NCBI RefSeq assembly: GCF_001719615.1
Contig: NZ_MDVX01000021.1
Span: 1 to 43,197 of the forward strand
Reading direction: 5' to 3'
DNA length: 43,197 bases
From: Neptunicoccus sediminis
GTDB lineage: Bacteria; Pseudomonadota; Alphaproteobacteria; Rhodobacterales; Rhodobacteraceae
In this document: positions 1 through 7,870 of the stretch, one piece after another
Position numbering within the stretch: position 1 is the first letter of the stretch
Layout: the number at the start of each line of letters is the position of its first letter
Notes under the pieces: model-generated
Told to the model about the DNA's origin: nothing
Seen by the model: the letters and a program-made list of their open reading frames with translations, nothing else
Database searches by the model: none
Position numbers and translations under genes: made by a program

Positions 1-381
1 GAGAGAATTCTTCACGTAGACGATGAGGAAGATATCCGTTTTATCGTTCAAGTGACACTTGAGGTAAATAACGGTTATGAGGTCTTATCTTGCGCTAGAG
101 GCTCCGAAGCTATCAAGTAAGCGCCCGATTTCAATCCGCAACTTTTTTTACTTGATTTTATGATGCCTGAAATGAATGGGGAAGAAACTTGGAAGGGGTT
201 GTGCTCGATTGAAGGCTTATCAGATGTCCCAGCAGTCTTTATGACGGCGAAAACTGCACGCAGTATTATTGACCATCTCTTCAGTCTTGGTGCCGCTGGT
301 GTTATACTAAAACCATTTGAACTAGAGGATATTGGTCAGTTGTTAGAGAGTTTTTGGCGGAAGAAAGAATCGTTTATTTAG
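1..381 (+). pseudogene. Single-domain response regulator (CheY-like), interrupted by an in-frame stop
   Basis: Reading from base 1 in one frame gives a CheY-type receiver domain: an acidic pocket (VDDEED), the phosphoacceptor Asp in LFLLDFMMPEMNG (codon at 154-156), and the conserved Lys in GVILKPFE. A TAA codon at 118-120 interrupts the frame just before the Asp strand, with no frame change, so this looks like a simple nonsense mutation. An ATG at 160 could restart translation but would leave out the phosphoacceptor Asp, so no working receiver could be made. The start lies just outside the window. The stretch is clearly more AT-rich than the genes from 1950 on and lies next to an integrase, which suggests acquired and decaying DNA. 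A sequencing error at 118-120 is the main alternative. Confidence 0.75.
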
Positions 382-595
382 AGATGCTTAGCTGAAAATT
401 CAGGGAGCCGGTAATAGTTGATTGCGAACTACATTTGTTGCTAGTAATGAACGGACCGGTCTCAAAGTTATTAGAGGGTATAAGGAAGGTATTTTATTGA
501 AGCTTGATTTGATTGGGCGTCCGGTGTGCCCCCACACCTAACGTGACCGATTTTAACTTTGACACAGGTAGATTTCCCGCGATCCAACTCTAATA

Positions 596-1759
596 TCAGT
601 CGCCACCAATCAAATACTTCGCCCATGCCCCCAAGTATGGCTTTCGACGTTCGAGATAATCTGCACGGTTGTACGCATCCTCCACATCGTTGACGGCAAA
701 GTGGCCAAGGCAGGCTTCAGCCACCTCCCGGGCGCATTCTGTGCGTTCGGACAGCCATGTGCGCAATGTAGAGCGGAAACCGTGTGGTCGGGCTTCTAGG
801 CCTCGCTCGACCATGTAGTTGCGCATTGACATCTTATTGAGCGGGCCGCCACGGCTGTTGGGAAAGAGATAGCCGTTTTGCTCAATCGCTCGGGCGAGAT
901 CGACCACCCGCAGGGCTTCACCGGACAGAGGTACCCGGAAAGGTTTGGTAAAGCCCTTGCGGCCTTTGATATGCTCTACAGGCACCGTCCAGATGTCCCC
1001 AGTGATCTGCTCAAGCCGCATATTGTTGACCGCATCCGAGCGGACACCTGTCAACATCAGCATGCGAAGCGCAAGTTCTACGGGGGCGAGTTCTCCAAGG
1101 GATTGGTAAAAGGCAGGCGCCTCAGCCCAGTCGAGCGCGGCGATATGGGTAACCGTGTGTCTTGGTGCTCCAAGCAGGATGCGTGCTTGGTCAATGATGC
1201 CGAGGTTCACATCAAAGCCTTCCGCGATGGCGTAGCTCAGGATCACCTTTAGTCGAGAAAGAGCCTTCTTTGCTGTGACGGGAGAGGTCTCCCAGCCACG
1301 GGAAAGGGCCTGCTTGATGTCATGCTGGTCGATCTTGACGACGGGCATCATTCCCAGATGGGGCAGAAGATGGTTCTTGATCGGGCTGAACCACATCCCG
1401 TCCGACCCCTCATGCTTCAGCGTAGAGCGATGGGCTTCGAATGCAGCATAAGCCAGAACATGGAACCGACCTTCCTGTGCGCTTGCATGGTTTCTTTGCC
1501 GTTGCTTGATCTTGATTGGATCATCGCCATTCGCCACAATCCGCCGCACATCATGGGCCGCTTTCCGGGCCTCTGCGAGAGAAAGCAGGGGATAGGAGCC
1601 GAGCCCCATCTCGCGTTGACGACCGAACAGTGAAAACCGGAAGGTCCATTGTGCCCCGCCGTCTTTCCTTTTAAACAACCATAACCCCTGTCCGTCGCAA
1701 TGTTTGCCGGGCGGCAGGGACTTTAACTGTGCGACTGTAAAGAAATTGGATTTTGCCAT
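596..1759 (-). CDS. Tyrosine site-specific integrase, P4/Arm-domain (DUF4102) type
   Basis: This 387-residue protein has the usual length and layout of P4-type integrases. It has an N-terminal arm-binding domain (about residues 1-85, with DGQGLWLFKRKDG and LGSYPLLSLAEAR), a central core-binding domain, and a C-terminal catalytic domain. The catalytic residues are visible: Arg in LMLTGVRSDAV (near 239), the HxxR box in HGFRSTLRTW (near 325), the third-box His in CLGH, and the nucleophile Tyr in the AYNRADY segment (near 362). Such enzymes integrate genomic islands and prophages, usually at tRNA genes. I see no tRNA on either side here. The stretch to the left is AT-rich and carries a broken gene, so this is probably one end of an element lying mostly outside the window. 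Confidence 0.92.
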   Translation of the reverse strand: MAKSNFFTVAQLKSLPPGKHCDGQGLWLFKRKDGGAQWTFRFSLFGRQREMGLGSYPLLSLAEARKAAHDVRRIVANGDDPIKIKQRQRNHASAQEGRFHVLAYAAFEAHRSTLKHEGSDGMWFSPIKNHLLPHLGMMPVVKIDQHDIKQALSRGWETSPVTAKKALSRLKVILSYAIAEGFDVNLGIIDQARILLGAPRHTVTHIAALDWAEAPAFYQSLGELAPVELALRMLMLTGVRSDAVNNMRLEQITGDIWTVPVEHIKGRKGFTKPFRVPLSGEALRVVDLARAIEQNGYLFPNSRGGPLNKMSMRNYMVERGLEARPHGFRSTLRTWLSERTECAREVAEACLGHFAVNDVEDAYNRADYLERRKPYLGAWAKYLIGGD

Positions 1760-1898
1760 ATGTGTACCTCCGAAATATCTACAAACGCAAATGGCACTGC
1801 CCGGGAACTTCCGGACCGCGCTGAGACGCTACCGCACTCTTATTAAAGCACGATTTAAATCTCAGAGCGTTTGTGACAGCGCTTGATACGAAGGATAT

Positions 1899-1930
1899 AC
1901 CCCTCCGGCGGGGATATTTGGGGAAAATGA
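1899..1930 (+). repeat. Short intergenic repeat, copy 1
   Basis: CCTCCGGCGGGGATATTTGG followed by GGAAAATGA lies just beyond the 3' end of the dioxygenase-like gene. A second copy is at about 3478-3506 and a degenerate inverted copy at about 22733-22758. The core CTCCGGCGGGGATATTT is shared exactly by the first two copies. From memory this motif recurs between genes in Rhodobacteraceae. Its function is not shown here. Confidence 0.6.
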
Positions 1931-1949
1931 AATAGGCGGGGCAGCGGTG

Positions 1950-2957
1950 CTACCCGACAGCAGTGCGGGTGGTGAGGGGGCGCAGGTTTTGGACTTGCGA
2001 TCCGCAGTGTTCAAGCCGGGTTTCAGTGAGATACCGGCGGTTGCGCATTTGGTCCGGCGGCAGGGCGCGCATCAATCTGTGGTTGTCCAATAGCACGGCT
2101 TCACCGGGTTGCAGCAGCAGATCGACGGTCAGATCCGGATGTTTTGCCAGTTGGATGAACTGCCGGTAGGCCGCGTAAAATGGCGGCAACTTTGCGTAAG
2201 GCACCTCTGTCACTGGCGTAACAAAACGACTGTCATAGCGGACTGAATGAAGCGCGCCGTCCGGAGCGATCCGGAACACCGGAGCTGCGGCGGTATCAGT
2301 GGTGCAACTGTCCAGTGCCCGCCGATACCGCAGGGCATATCCGGACAGCAGATTGAACCCTGACAGCGATTTGTCCCGCAACTGTTCCGCCAAACGGAAA
2401 CCGTCCAGCAACCGGAGGGTCACAGTTTCGGGTGCGCATTTGCAGAGCCGGATTAAACTGTGACAAGGCGGAATGGCGAGATAGGGTTGCGCGGTATAGG
2501 GCGCTGTTCCAAGCTGCTCGGATGGCGCGATTGCGACAGTCCGGTGATCGATGCCTTGCATAAACACGACACCAAAGCGTTTCAGGCGGGCCTCCCGACC
2601 TGTATCATCGGAACGCCAATTGCAGAGTTCTGTTGCGAAGATGTGGTCCCAAGTCTCTACAGCTTCGGGCAGGTGAAATCCGGCGATCTGATCCGCGTCA
2701 TAGGCGTAACGCTGCAGCCACTCTACAGAAAGATGTGTTGAGACGCCGTCAGGTGCAAAGGAAATTTCAACCATTCCTTGCAACAGCTTAGCCGAGCGTA
2801 TCCGGACATCCACCGGAATTTCGGAAACCTTACCCAAGAGAGATGTTTCCGCAATATTGTCACGCAACCAAACGGCGTGAAACCGGTGCTGCATCCCGTC
2901 CGCGAAACGCAGCCTCAAGTAATCGCCTGTTGCTGAAACCGTCACACTGCCGTCCAT
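1950..2957 (-). CDS. TauD / gamma-butyrobetaine-hydroxylase-like protein, probably catalytically impaired
   Basis: The N-terminal part (about residues 1-90) is the zinc-type DUF971 domain of gamma-butyrobetaine hydroxylases, with FHAVWLRDN. The rest resembles the TauD dioxygenase domain, including LLDGFRLAEQL and VLLDNHRLMRAL. Active relatives bind Fe(II) with an HxD...H triad and use 2-oxoglutarate in carnitine metabolism. Here the segment that should read HTD-x-PY reads PYTAQPY, and the distal His expected in the DNRRVLHGR-like motif is replaced (DNHRLMRAL). All three iron ligands therefore appear to be missing. At 335 residues it is also shorter than typical members (about 380), mostly from loss just before the HxD strand. 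The start has a strong Shine-Dalgarno (GGAGGGGGAGAG). It may be a non-catalytic paralogue or a decaying gene with an intact frame. Confidence 0.75.
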   Translation of the reverse strand: MDGSVTVSATGDYLRLRFADGMQHRFHAVWLRDNIAETSLLGKVSEIPVDVRIRSAKLLQGMVEISFAPDGVSTHLSVEWLQRYAYDADQIAGFHLPEAVETWDHIFATELCNWRSDDTGREARLKRFGVVFMQGIDHRTVAIAPSEQLGTAPYTAQPYLAIPPCHSLIRLCKCAPETVTLRLLDGFRLAEQLRDKSLSGFNLLSGYALRYRRALDSCTTDTAAAPVFRIAPDGALHSVRYDSRFVTPVTEVPYAKLPPFYAAYRQFIQLAKHPDLTVDLLLQPGEAVLLDNHRLMRALPPDQMRNRRYLTETRLEHCGSQVQNLRPLTTRTAVG

Positions 2958-3194
2958 CTCTCCCCCTCCTCAGTCGTTTAAACTTGCACAAATCCTGCGC
3001 TGTCAAAAAGCGGCAGAGGGTGTCACCGCCGCCCTACCCAACTTGACGTGTACAAGCCCCACGTTGCATCAGTGTGACAGACGCGCTGCATTTCCGTGGC
3101 AAATGACTGGTCTGAGACGGTGCTACTCCGCTGTCGGGGTTGACCGCTGCACCCGCTTTACGCTCTATGACAGAAAACGGACGGGACAGAGAAA

Positions 3195-3383
3195 ATGATC
3201 AATTTGACGCTGGAAAACGGCAAAACCATTATGGTCGGCGTAACGAGCCTGCAAGCGGCCATCACAGGGGCGACCGGCTCCGGAGCGCTGATCGTTCTGG
3301 GCGGCGGGATTACCTACGACGTGCGCGAAAGCCCCGCCGAAATTGCGGCGCTGCTGGATGAATATAAAGCGAAGAATAAATAA
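3195..3383 (+). CDS. Small FlbD-like conserved protein (62 aa)
   Basis: This encodes a 62-residue protein beginning MINLTLENGKTIMVGV. Its pattern of two short strands, a Gly-rich middle (GATGSGALIVLGGG), then ITYDVRESPAEIAALL, resembles the small FlbD/swarming-motility family, where a typical member ends in VxNGKxYVVxES-xEEI. That family assignment is by pattern only. The ATG follows a purine-rich stretch (GGGACAGAGAAA), and an intrinsic terminator lies 47 bases after the stop, so the gene looks like a complete single-gene transcript. I see no flagellar genes nearby. Function unknown. Confidence 0.7.
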   Translation: MINLTLENGKTIMVGVTSLQAAITGATGSGALIVLGGGITYDVRESPAEIAALLDEYKAKNK

Positions 3384-3430
3384 TCCCTTCAGCTTTGCGA
3401 CCGATTTTTGGGATTTGGAGATATAAAAAG

Positions 3431-3462
3431 GCCCCGCAGTTTGATTGCGGGGCTTTCGATTT
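3431..3462 (+). terminator. Intrinsic terminator after the 62-aa gene
   Basis: GCCCCGCA (3431-3438) pairs perfectly with TGCGGGGC (3446-3453) across a 7-base loop. It is preceded by AAAAA and followed by TTTCGATTT. It is placed to end the transcript of the small gene. Confidence 0.85.
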
Positions 3463-3477
3463 GGTTGACGCTTGGGT

Positions 3478-3507
3478 GCCTCCGGCGGGGATATTTTACT
3501 GAAAATG
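3478..3507 (+). repeat. Short intergenic repeat, copy 2
   Basis: GCCTCCGGCGGGGATATTTT then ACTGAAAATGGA repeats the motif at 1899-1930 in the same orientation, again just beyond the 3' end of a minus-strand gene. Confidence 0.6.
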
Positions 3508-3513
3508 GAGCCG

Positions 3514-5925
3514 TTAGGACCGTGGTCGCACGTTTTGTGGATCGTAGAGGCAAGGCTCGGTCAGGGTTGCGCTGACGGGTTTGCCAATGACCTCTACCTC
3601 GACGTTGCCACTTAGATCGGGCGTTACAAAGGCCATTGCGATGCTTTTTGCTGTGCGATGGCCCCAGTCCGCGGATGTGACGGTGCCCACGACCCTGCCG
3701 CCCTGCAAGACGCTGTCGCCGGGCTGGGCGGGGGCATGGGTGCAGTCGAGCGTCAGGGTCACGAACTTGCGGCGCGGACCGGTTTTGACACGGGCTTTCA
3801 CAGCTTGTCTGCCGATAAATTCCCCTTTGTCGAAGTGCACGAACCGGTCCAATCCGGATTCAATCGGGTCGAACTCTGTGATCAGGTCGGCTTTCCAGTG
3901 GCGGTAGCCTTTTTCCATGCGCATACTGTCCACCGCGCGGGCGCCGAACAGGGTCAGCCCGTGGCGTTCACCGGCTTTGCGCAGCGCCAGATAGGCGGCG
4001 TAAAGCTGGGCGTTCGGGACGTGAATCTCATAAGCCAGTTCACCGGAAAAGCTGACCGACATGACCACCGCGGGGGCAAAACCGATGAAGGCATTGCGCA
4101 CGGACAACCACGGGAAGGCTTCGGCGGACCAGTCGGCGCGGGAAACCTCGCTCAGGACGGCGCGGGCCTTTGGACCTGCAAGAACCAGGATCGTATGCGC
4201 GTTGGTTAGGCTGCGGATCTGGACGTCTTCGTCCTCGGCAATGTTCTGGGTCAGCCAGTCCATATCATGGTATTCGGACGCGGCGGCGGAACCGTACCAG
4301 ACCCGTCCGTCCGGCAGGTTTGCAATTGTCGCCTCGCCCTTCACATTGCCCTGATGGTTGAGCAGATAACCAAGCCCGACGCGGCCCGCCTTGGCGGTGA
4401 TCTTGCCGCAGAACATGCGATCAAGAAAGAGGCGCAAATCTGCGCCGGACAGTTCGAACCTGTTGAAACCGTTGACTTCCGTCAGGCCAACGCCGGTTTG
4501 TACGGCTTTGACTTCGGCGGCAACCACATCGAATGTTTCGTTAAAGGAATAGCCGTGGGTCTCTTTGAAATCCGGTGCCGGTTTGATGTAGTCCATCCGC
4601 TCCCAGCCGTTCACCACGGTAAATTCCGCGCCTTCGCTGGCAAGGATCGGGGTCAGCGGTGTCGTTTTCGCCGGACGACCGGCGGGGCGGTGTTCATGGG
4701 GGAAATGGAAGCGGAATTCGTTCTGGTAATCCTCAATCGCCTTTAGCGCGGTCAGTTCCACATTGGCATGGCCGGTAAAGCGGCGCGGGTCGATGCACCA
4801 TGTGTCATAACAGGCCGTGCCATGCACGATCTGCTGGGCCAGCAGCCAGCCGTGGCCACCGCCCTCGCCAATTCCGGCCCGCAGGCCGATAATGCAAAAG
4901 GCGTTGCGTTTGTTCGGAATTGGCCCCACCAGCGGCGCACCGTCAATCGTATAGGTGATCGGCCCGTTTACAACCGTATGGATGCCGGTTTCCATCAGGG
5001 CGGGCATCCGCGCAAAGGCGCCTTCCAGCACATCGGTCACACGGTCCAGATCGTCCGGACAGAGCGCATTGACGAATTTCGGGTCGATCCCGTCCATTCC
5101 CCATGTCTTGCAGTCCTGTTCGTAAAAGCCGACCAGCAGTCCGTTTTTTTCCTGACGGCAGTAGTAATCGCTGATCGGACAGCGCAGCAGCGGCATCCTG
5201 TGGCCTGCCTCTTTGATCGCTGGGATTTCTTCGGTCAGGAAATACTGATGCTCCATCGAGGTCACGGGATGCTGGACGCCCATCATCGACGCCACTTCGT
5301 TCACGCGGTAGCCACAGGCATTCACCACGATCTCGCAATCAATATCGCCTTTTTCGGTGTGCACGGTCCAGCTGTGATCCTTGTGCTGGGTCAAGCCGGT
5401 CACAGGCGTATTGCGGTAGATTTCGGCACCGGCCTTGCGCGCCCGTCGCGCCAGCGCCTGACAGAGCTGTGCCGGATCAATATCCCCGTCCATCGGATCC
5501 CACAGTCCGCCGAGCAGATTATCAGTGGAAATCAGCGGATGGCGGCGGGCGCACTCTTCTGCGTCGATGATCTCAAACTCTACGTCCATGCCCTTGGCAA
5601 CACTGCGGAAATGGGCGTAACCGTCCATCTGCGCCTGTGTGTTGGCAAGCCGGATACCGCCATCCCCGTGATGGTAGTTGATCGGATAATCCGGATCATT
5701 GGCCAGATCCTGATAGAGCGCGATGGAATGGCTTTTCAGACCGATCATGGTCTGGTTCATGCCAAAATTCGTCACTTGCGCCGCCGAATGCCATGTGGTG
5801 CCCGAGGTCAGTTCGTCCCGTTCCACCAGAACGACATCGCTCCAGCCTTCTTGTGTCAGATGATAGAGTGTCGAGCAGCCAGCAATGCCGCCGCCAATCA
5901 CAACAACGCGGGTGGTAGATTTCAT
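3514..5925 (-). CDS. GcvT-family FAD oxidoreductase (dimethylglycine/sarcosine dehydrogenase type)
   Basis: This is an 803-residue two-part flavoprotein, the usual length for the family. The N-terminal half is a DAO-type FAD domain with the dinucleotide motif GGGIAGCS (residues 11-18) and TTWHSAAQ, where His46 sits at the place of the His that carries covalent FAD in dimethylglycine dehydrogenase. The C-terminal half is a folate-binding GcvT-like domain (SGELAYEIHVP, RAVDSMRMEKGYRHW). Relatives oxidise N-methyl groups of dimethylglycine or sarcosine and pass the one-carbon unit to tetrahydrofolate in the cytosol. The exact substrate cannot be read from sequence. The dioxygenase-like gene of carnitine type on the same strand suggests a shared theme of methylated-amine use, though the two are separated by a plus-strand gene and terminator. 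Confidence 0.88.
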   Translation of the reverse strand: MKSTTRVVVIGGGIAGCSTLYHLTQEGWSDVVLVERDELTSGTTWHSAAQVTNFGMNQTMIGLKSHSIALYQDLANDPDYPINYHHGDGGIRLANTQAQMDGYAHFRSVAKGMDVEFEIIDAEECARRHPLISTDNLLGGLWDPMDGDIDPAQLCQALARRARKAGAEIYRNTPVTGLTQHKDHSWTVHTEKGDIDCEIVVNACGYRVNEVASMMGVQHPVTSMEHQYFLTEEIPAIKEAGHRMPLLRCPISDYYCRQEKNGLLVGFYEQDCKTWGMDGIDPKFVNALCPDDLDRVTDVLEGAFARMPALMETGIHTVVNGPITYTIDGAPLVGPIPNKRNAFCIIGLRAGIGEGGGHGWLLAQQIVHGTACYDTWCIDPRRFTGHANVELTALKAIEDYQNEFRFHFPHEHRPAGRPAKTTPLTPILASEGAEFTVVNGWERMDYIKPAPDFKETHGYSFNETFDVVAAEVKAVQTGVGLTEVNGFNRFELSGADLRLFLDRMFCGKITAKAGRVGLGYLLNHQGNVKGEATIANLPDGRVWYGSAAASEYHDMDWLTQNIAEDEDVQIRSLTNAHTILVLAGPKARAVLSEVSRADWSAEAFPWLSVRNAFIGFAPAVVMSVSFSGELAYEIHVPNAQLYAAYLALRKAGERHGLTLFGARAVDSMRMEKGYRHWKADLITEFDPIESGLDRFVHFDKGEFIGRQAVKARVKTGPRRKFVTLTLDCTHAPAQPGDSVLQGGRVVGTVTSADWGHRTAKSIAMAFVTPDLSGNVEVEVIGKPVSATLTEPCLYDPQNVRPRS

Positions 5926-6083
5926 AATGGCCTCTTTAATCTGCGATTTCCCGTAGATAGGCCGCAGCGCCCTGTCCGCGTCAACGTTCCCCCGCAGTTT
6001 CAGATTTTCCGATGGATGCGGTTTTTGTTTGTGAAACTTTGCGCGGGATGGGAAAAGGGGGCAAATCGCGAAAGGCAGCCGTC

Positions 6084-6713
6084 ATGAACCACCTCACCAT
6101 AGTCGATCACCCCCTTGTGCAACACAAACTGTCGGTGATGCGCCGGACCTCTACGCCGTCCAACCAGTTCCGCCAGTTGCTGCGCGAAATCAGCCACTTG
6201 CTGGCTTATGAGGTGACGCGCGACCTGCCGATGACCACGGAACGCATCGACACGCCGGTCTGTGCGATGGATGCGCCGATGCTGGACGGCAAAAAGCTGG
6301 CGCTGGTGTCGATTCTGCGGGCGGGCAACGGTTTGCTCGATGGTGTGCTGGAACTGATCCCTTCGGCCCGTGTGGGGTTTGTCGGGCTGTACCGCGATGA
6401 AGAAACACTGGAGCCGGTGCAGTATTATTTCAAAGTGCCAGAGGGCATGGACGAGCGGATGGTTATCGCCGTGGACCCGATGCTCGCAACGGGCAATTCC
6501 TCGGTTGCTGCGATTGACCTGCTGAAACAGTCCGGTGCGACCAACATAAAATTCCTCTGCCTGCTGGCAGCACCCGAAGGTGTTGCGCGGATGAAAGAGG
6601 CCCATCCCGACGTGCAAATCGTTACTGCTTCGCTGGACGAACGACTGGACGAAAAAGGCTACATTGTTCCGGGGCTCGGAGACGCGGGCGACCGGATGTT
6701 CGGCACCAAATAA
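6084..6713 (+). CDS. upp: Uracil phosphoribosyltransferase
   Basis: Upp makes UMP from uracil and PRPP in pyrimidine salvage. The 209-residue protein starting [16 protein letters not shown] matches the family over its full length. It has [11 protein letters not shown] and the PRPP-binding loop [13 protein letters not shown] (about residues 130-142), and ends with the typical [12 protein letters not shown]. The frame is open further upstream to 6012, but the 24 extra residues do not fit the family, so the ATG at 6084 is chosen. It is a single gene between the divergent flavoprotein gene and a convergent LuxR-type gene. Confidence 0.95.
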   Translation: MNHLTIVDHPLVQHKLSVMRRTSTPSNQFRQLLREISHLLAYEVTRDLPMTTERIDTPVCAMDAPMLDGKKLALVSILRAGNGLLDGVLELIPSARVGFVGLYRDEETLEPVQYYFKVPEGMDERMVIAVDPMLATGNSSVAAIDLLKQSGATNIKFLCLLAAPEGVARMKEAHPDVQIVTASLDERLDEKGYIVPGLGDAGDRMFGTK

Positions 6714-6740
6714 GGTTACGGAGCACGGATTTGCGAATTT

Positions 6741-6768
6741 GGCAGGGATGCCCCTTCCCTGCCATTAT
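6741..6768 (+). terminator. Hairpin between convergent upp and LuxR-type gene
   Basis: GGCAGGG (6741-6747) pairs with CCCTGCC (6757-6763), followed by ATTATTA. It is placed to end upp and possibly also the opposing transcript. Confidence 0.6.
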
Positions 6769-6782
6769 TACTCAGGCCGCGA

Positions 6783-7421
6783 TTACAGATTGATCGAGGC
6801 CCAAACCGCTGCAAGTGCGCGGTTCTTGCAGCCGATTTTCAGGAATGAGGATCGAAGATGTGATTTCACCGTGGCCTCTGCAATCCCGAGTTCGAGCGCA
6901 ATCGCCTTATTCGACGCGCCGAGCGCGAGGAGTTGCAGGACTTTCTTTTCACGGTCCGAAAGGCTGGCGACAACGCGGTTGTCCGGTTCACCCTCTGCCA
7001 CACCGGTGTCTACCAGCTCTGACGGTTTGACCTTGTGAATGGCGTCGCGACTGATGGACGCCGAAATGGTGAAGCCTTCGCTAACCATAATGACGGCGCT
7101 CAGGAAAGCTTCGGCAGAGCTGCCGTCAGGGATAATCGCGGCGACCGTATTGTTAAATTCAGCGAAATAGACTTCCAACTGTTCGCTGGTTGGAACCAAA
7201 ATTATCTTAAGATTGGACGTGGCCCGATGCAGCGTCTCAATATCCGCTCTGGCCTCCGCCACGGAGGTCGGATCGTGCAAGATAACAATGTCTCCATCGC
7301 CGGTCGCGCCAATCGCGCTTGCACTTTCACAGACTGTTTTCACTTGTTGACTACGCGACTCCAGAATTGAGGCTATCATGTCGCGGATCAAGTGATTTTT
7401 GGAAACAACAAAAATCGACAT
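6783..7421 (-). CDS. LuxR/NarL-type regulator with degenerate receiver domain
   Basis: This 212-residue protein has NarL-type layout: an N-terminal receiver-like domain (about 1-120) and a C-terminal LuxR helix-turn-helix (about 150-210: LSDREKKVLQLLALGASNKAIALELGIAEATVKSHLRSSF contains the core). The receiver lacks the usual acidic pair: the first strand reads IFVVSKNHLI where IVDD is normal. Its phosphoacceptor strand reads DIVILHDP, with His at the usual Asp position. It may therefore not be regulated by phosphorylation. It is divergent from a second LuxR-type gene at 7871 across a 449-base gap with a perfect palindrome, and lies next to the RTX secretion genes, which suggests, without proof, that it controls them. 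Confidence 0.85.
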   Translation of the reverse strand: MSIFVVSKNHLIRDMIASILESRSQQVKTVCESASAIGATGDGDIVILHDPTSVAEARADIETLHRATSNLKIILVPTSEQLEVYFAEFNNTVAAIIPDGSSAEAFLSAVIMVSEGFTISASISRDAIHKVKPSELVDTGVAEGEPDNRVVASLSDREKKVLQLLALGASNKAIALELGIAEATVKSHLRSSFLKIGCKNRALAAVWASINL

Positions 7422-7870
7422 CCCACATACACCGTTTTACAAAATGAAATTCGAAACAAAGTAATGTCTATTTATTAAAACCAGCGTGCACTAAATCTTT
7501 TGGAAATTCAAGGTTCTAACGGTTCGCGTCGCCGTTCGTGGGTTCGTGATTCCGGCCAGGGCTTTTTCAGAAAAGGTCAGAAAAATGCAGCTTATTAACC
7601 GTTTAGTAGGTTTTTTGTGCAACGAATCGGGATGCCTTTCACACAACTTTGACGATATTTTTATCTCAGCCGTCTGATAGGGTCTAATCTGAACGGATTA
7701 ATCCGTTTGCCGGATTTCACAACCACAAGCAGAGTAAGTCGTAAGCCGCCCGCTGCGAATCACACGAAGGGTCTAGGTCGTGTGCACAAAAGATTCCGTC
7801 ATTCCCTGTGGTATAGTCGACAAATTGATAGATCAAATTTTGACATTTATATGACCAGAGGGAGGTTGAA
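7422..7870. promoter_or_regulatory. Divergent regulatory region between two LuxR-type genes
   Basis: This 449-base stretch is AT-rich and contains no credible gene. It holds a perfect 16-bp palindrome (7692-7707), a TTGAT-AG-ATCAA inverted repeat at 7826-7837, and TGTGCACA at 7780-7787. A strong Shine-Dalgarno, GGGAGG, lies just before the 7871 start. It should contain the promoters of both flanking regulators. Confidence 0.6.
7692..7707. promoter_or_regulatory. Perfect 16-bp palindrome, candidate operator
   Basis: AACGGATTAATCCGTT is a perfect dyad between the two divergent LuxR-type genes. The length and symmetry suit a dimeric LuxR-type protein. Which regulator binds is unknown. Confidence 0.5.

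Noticed and set aside
4768-6087. A 439-codon open frame on the plus strand
   Set aside because: It is antisense to the clearly recognised flavoprotein gene and has no family features or ribosome site.
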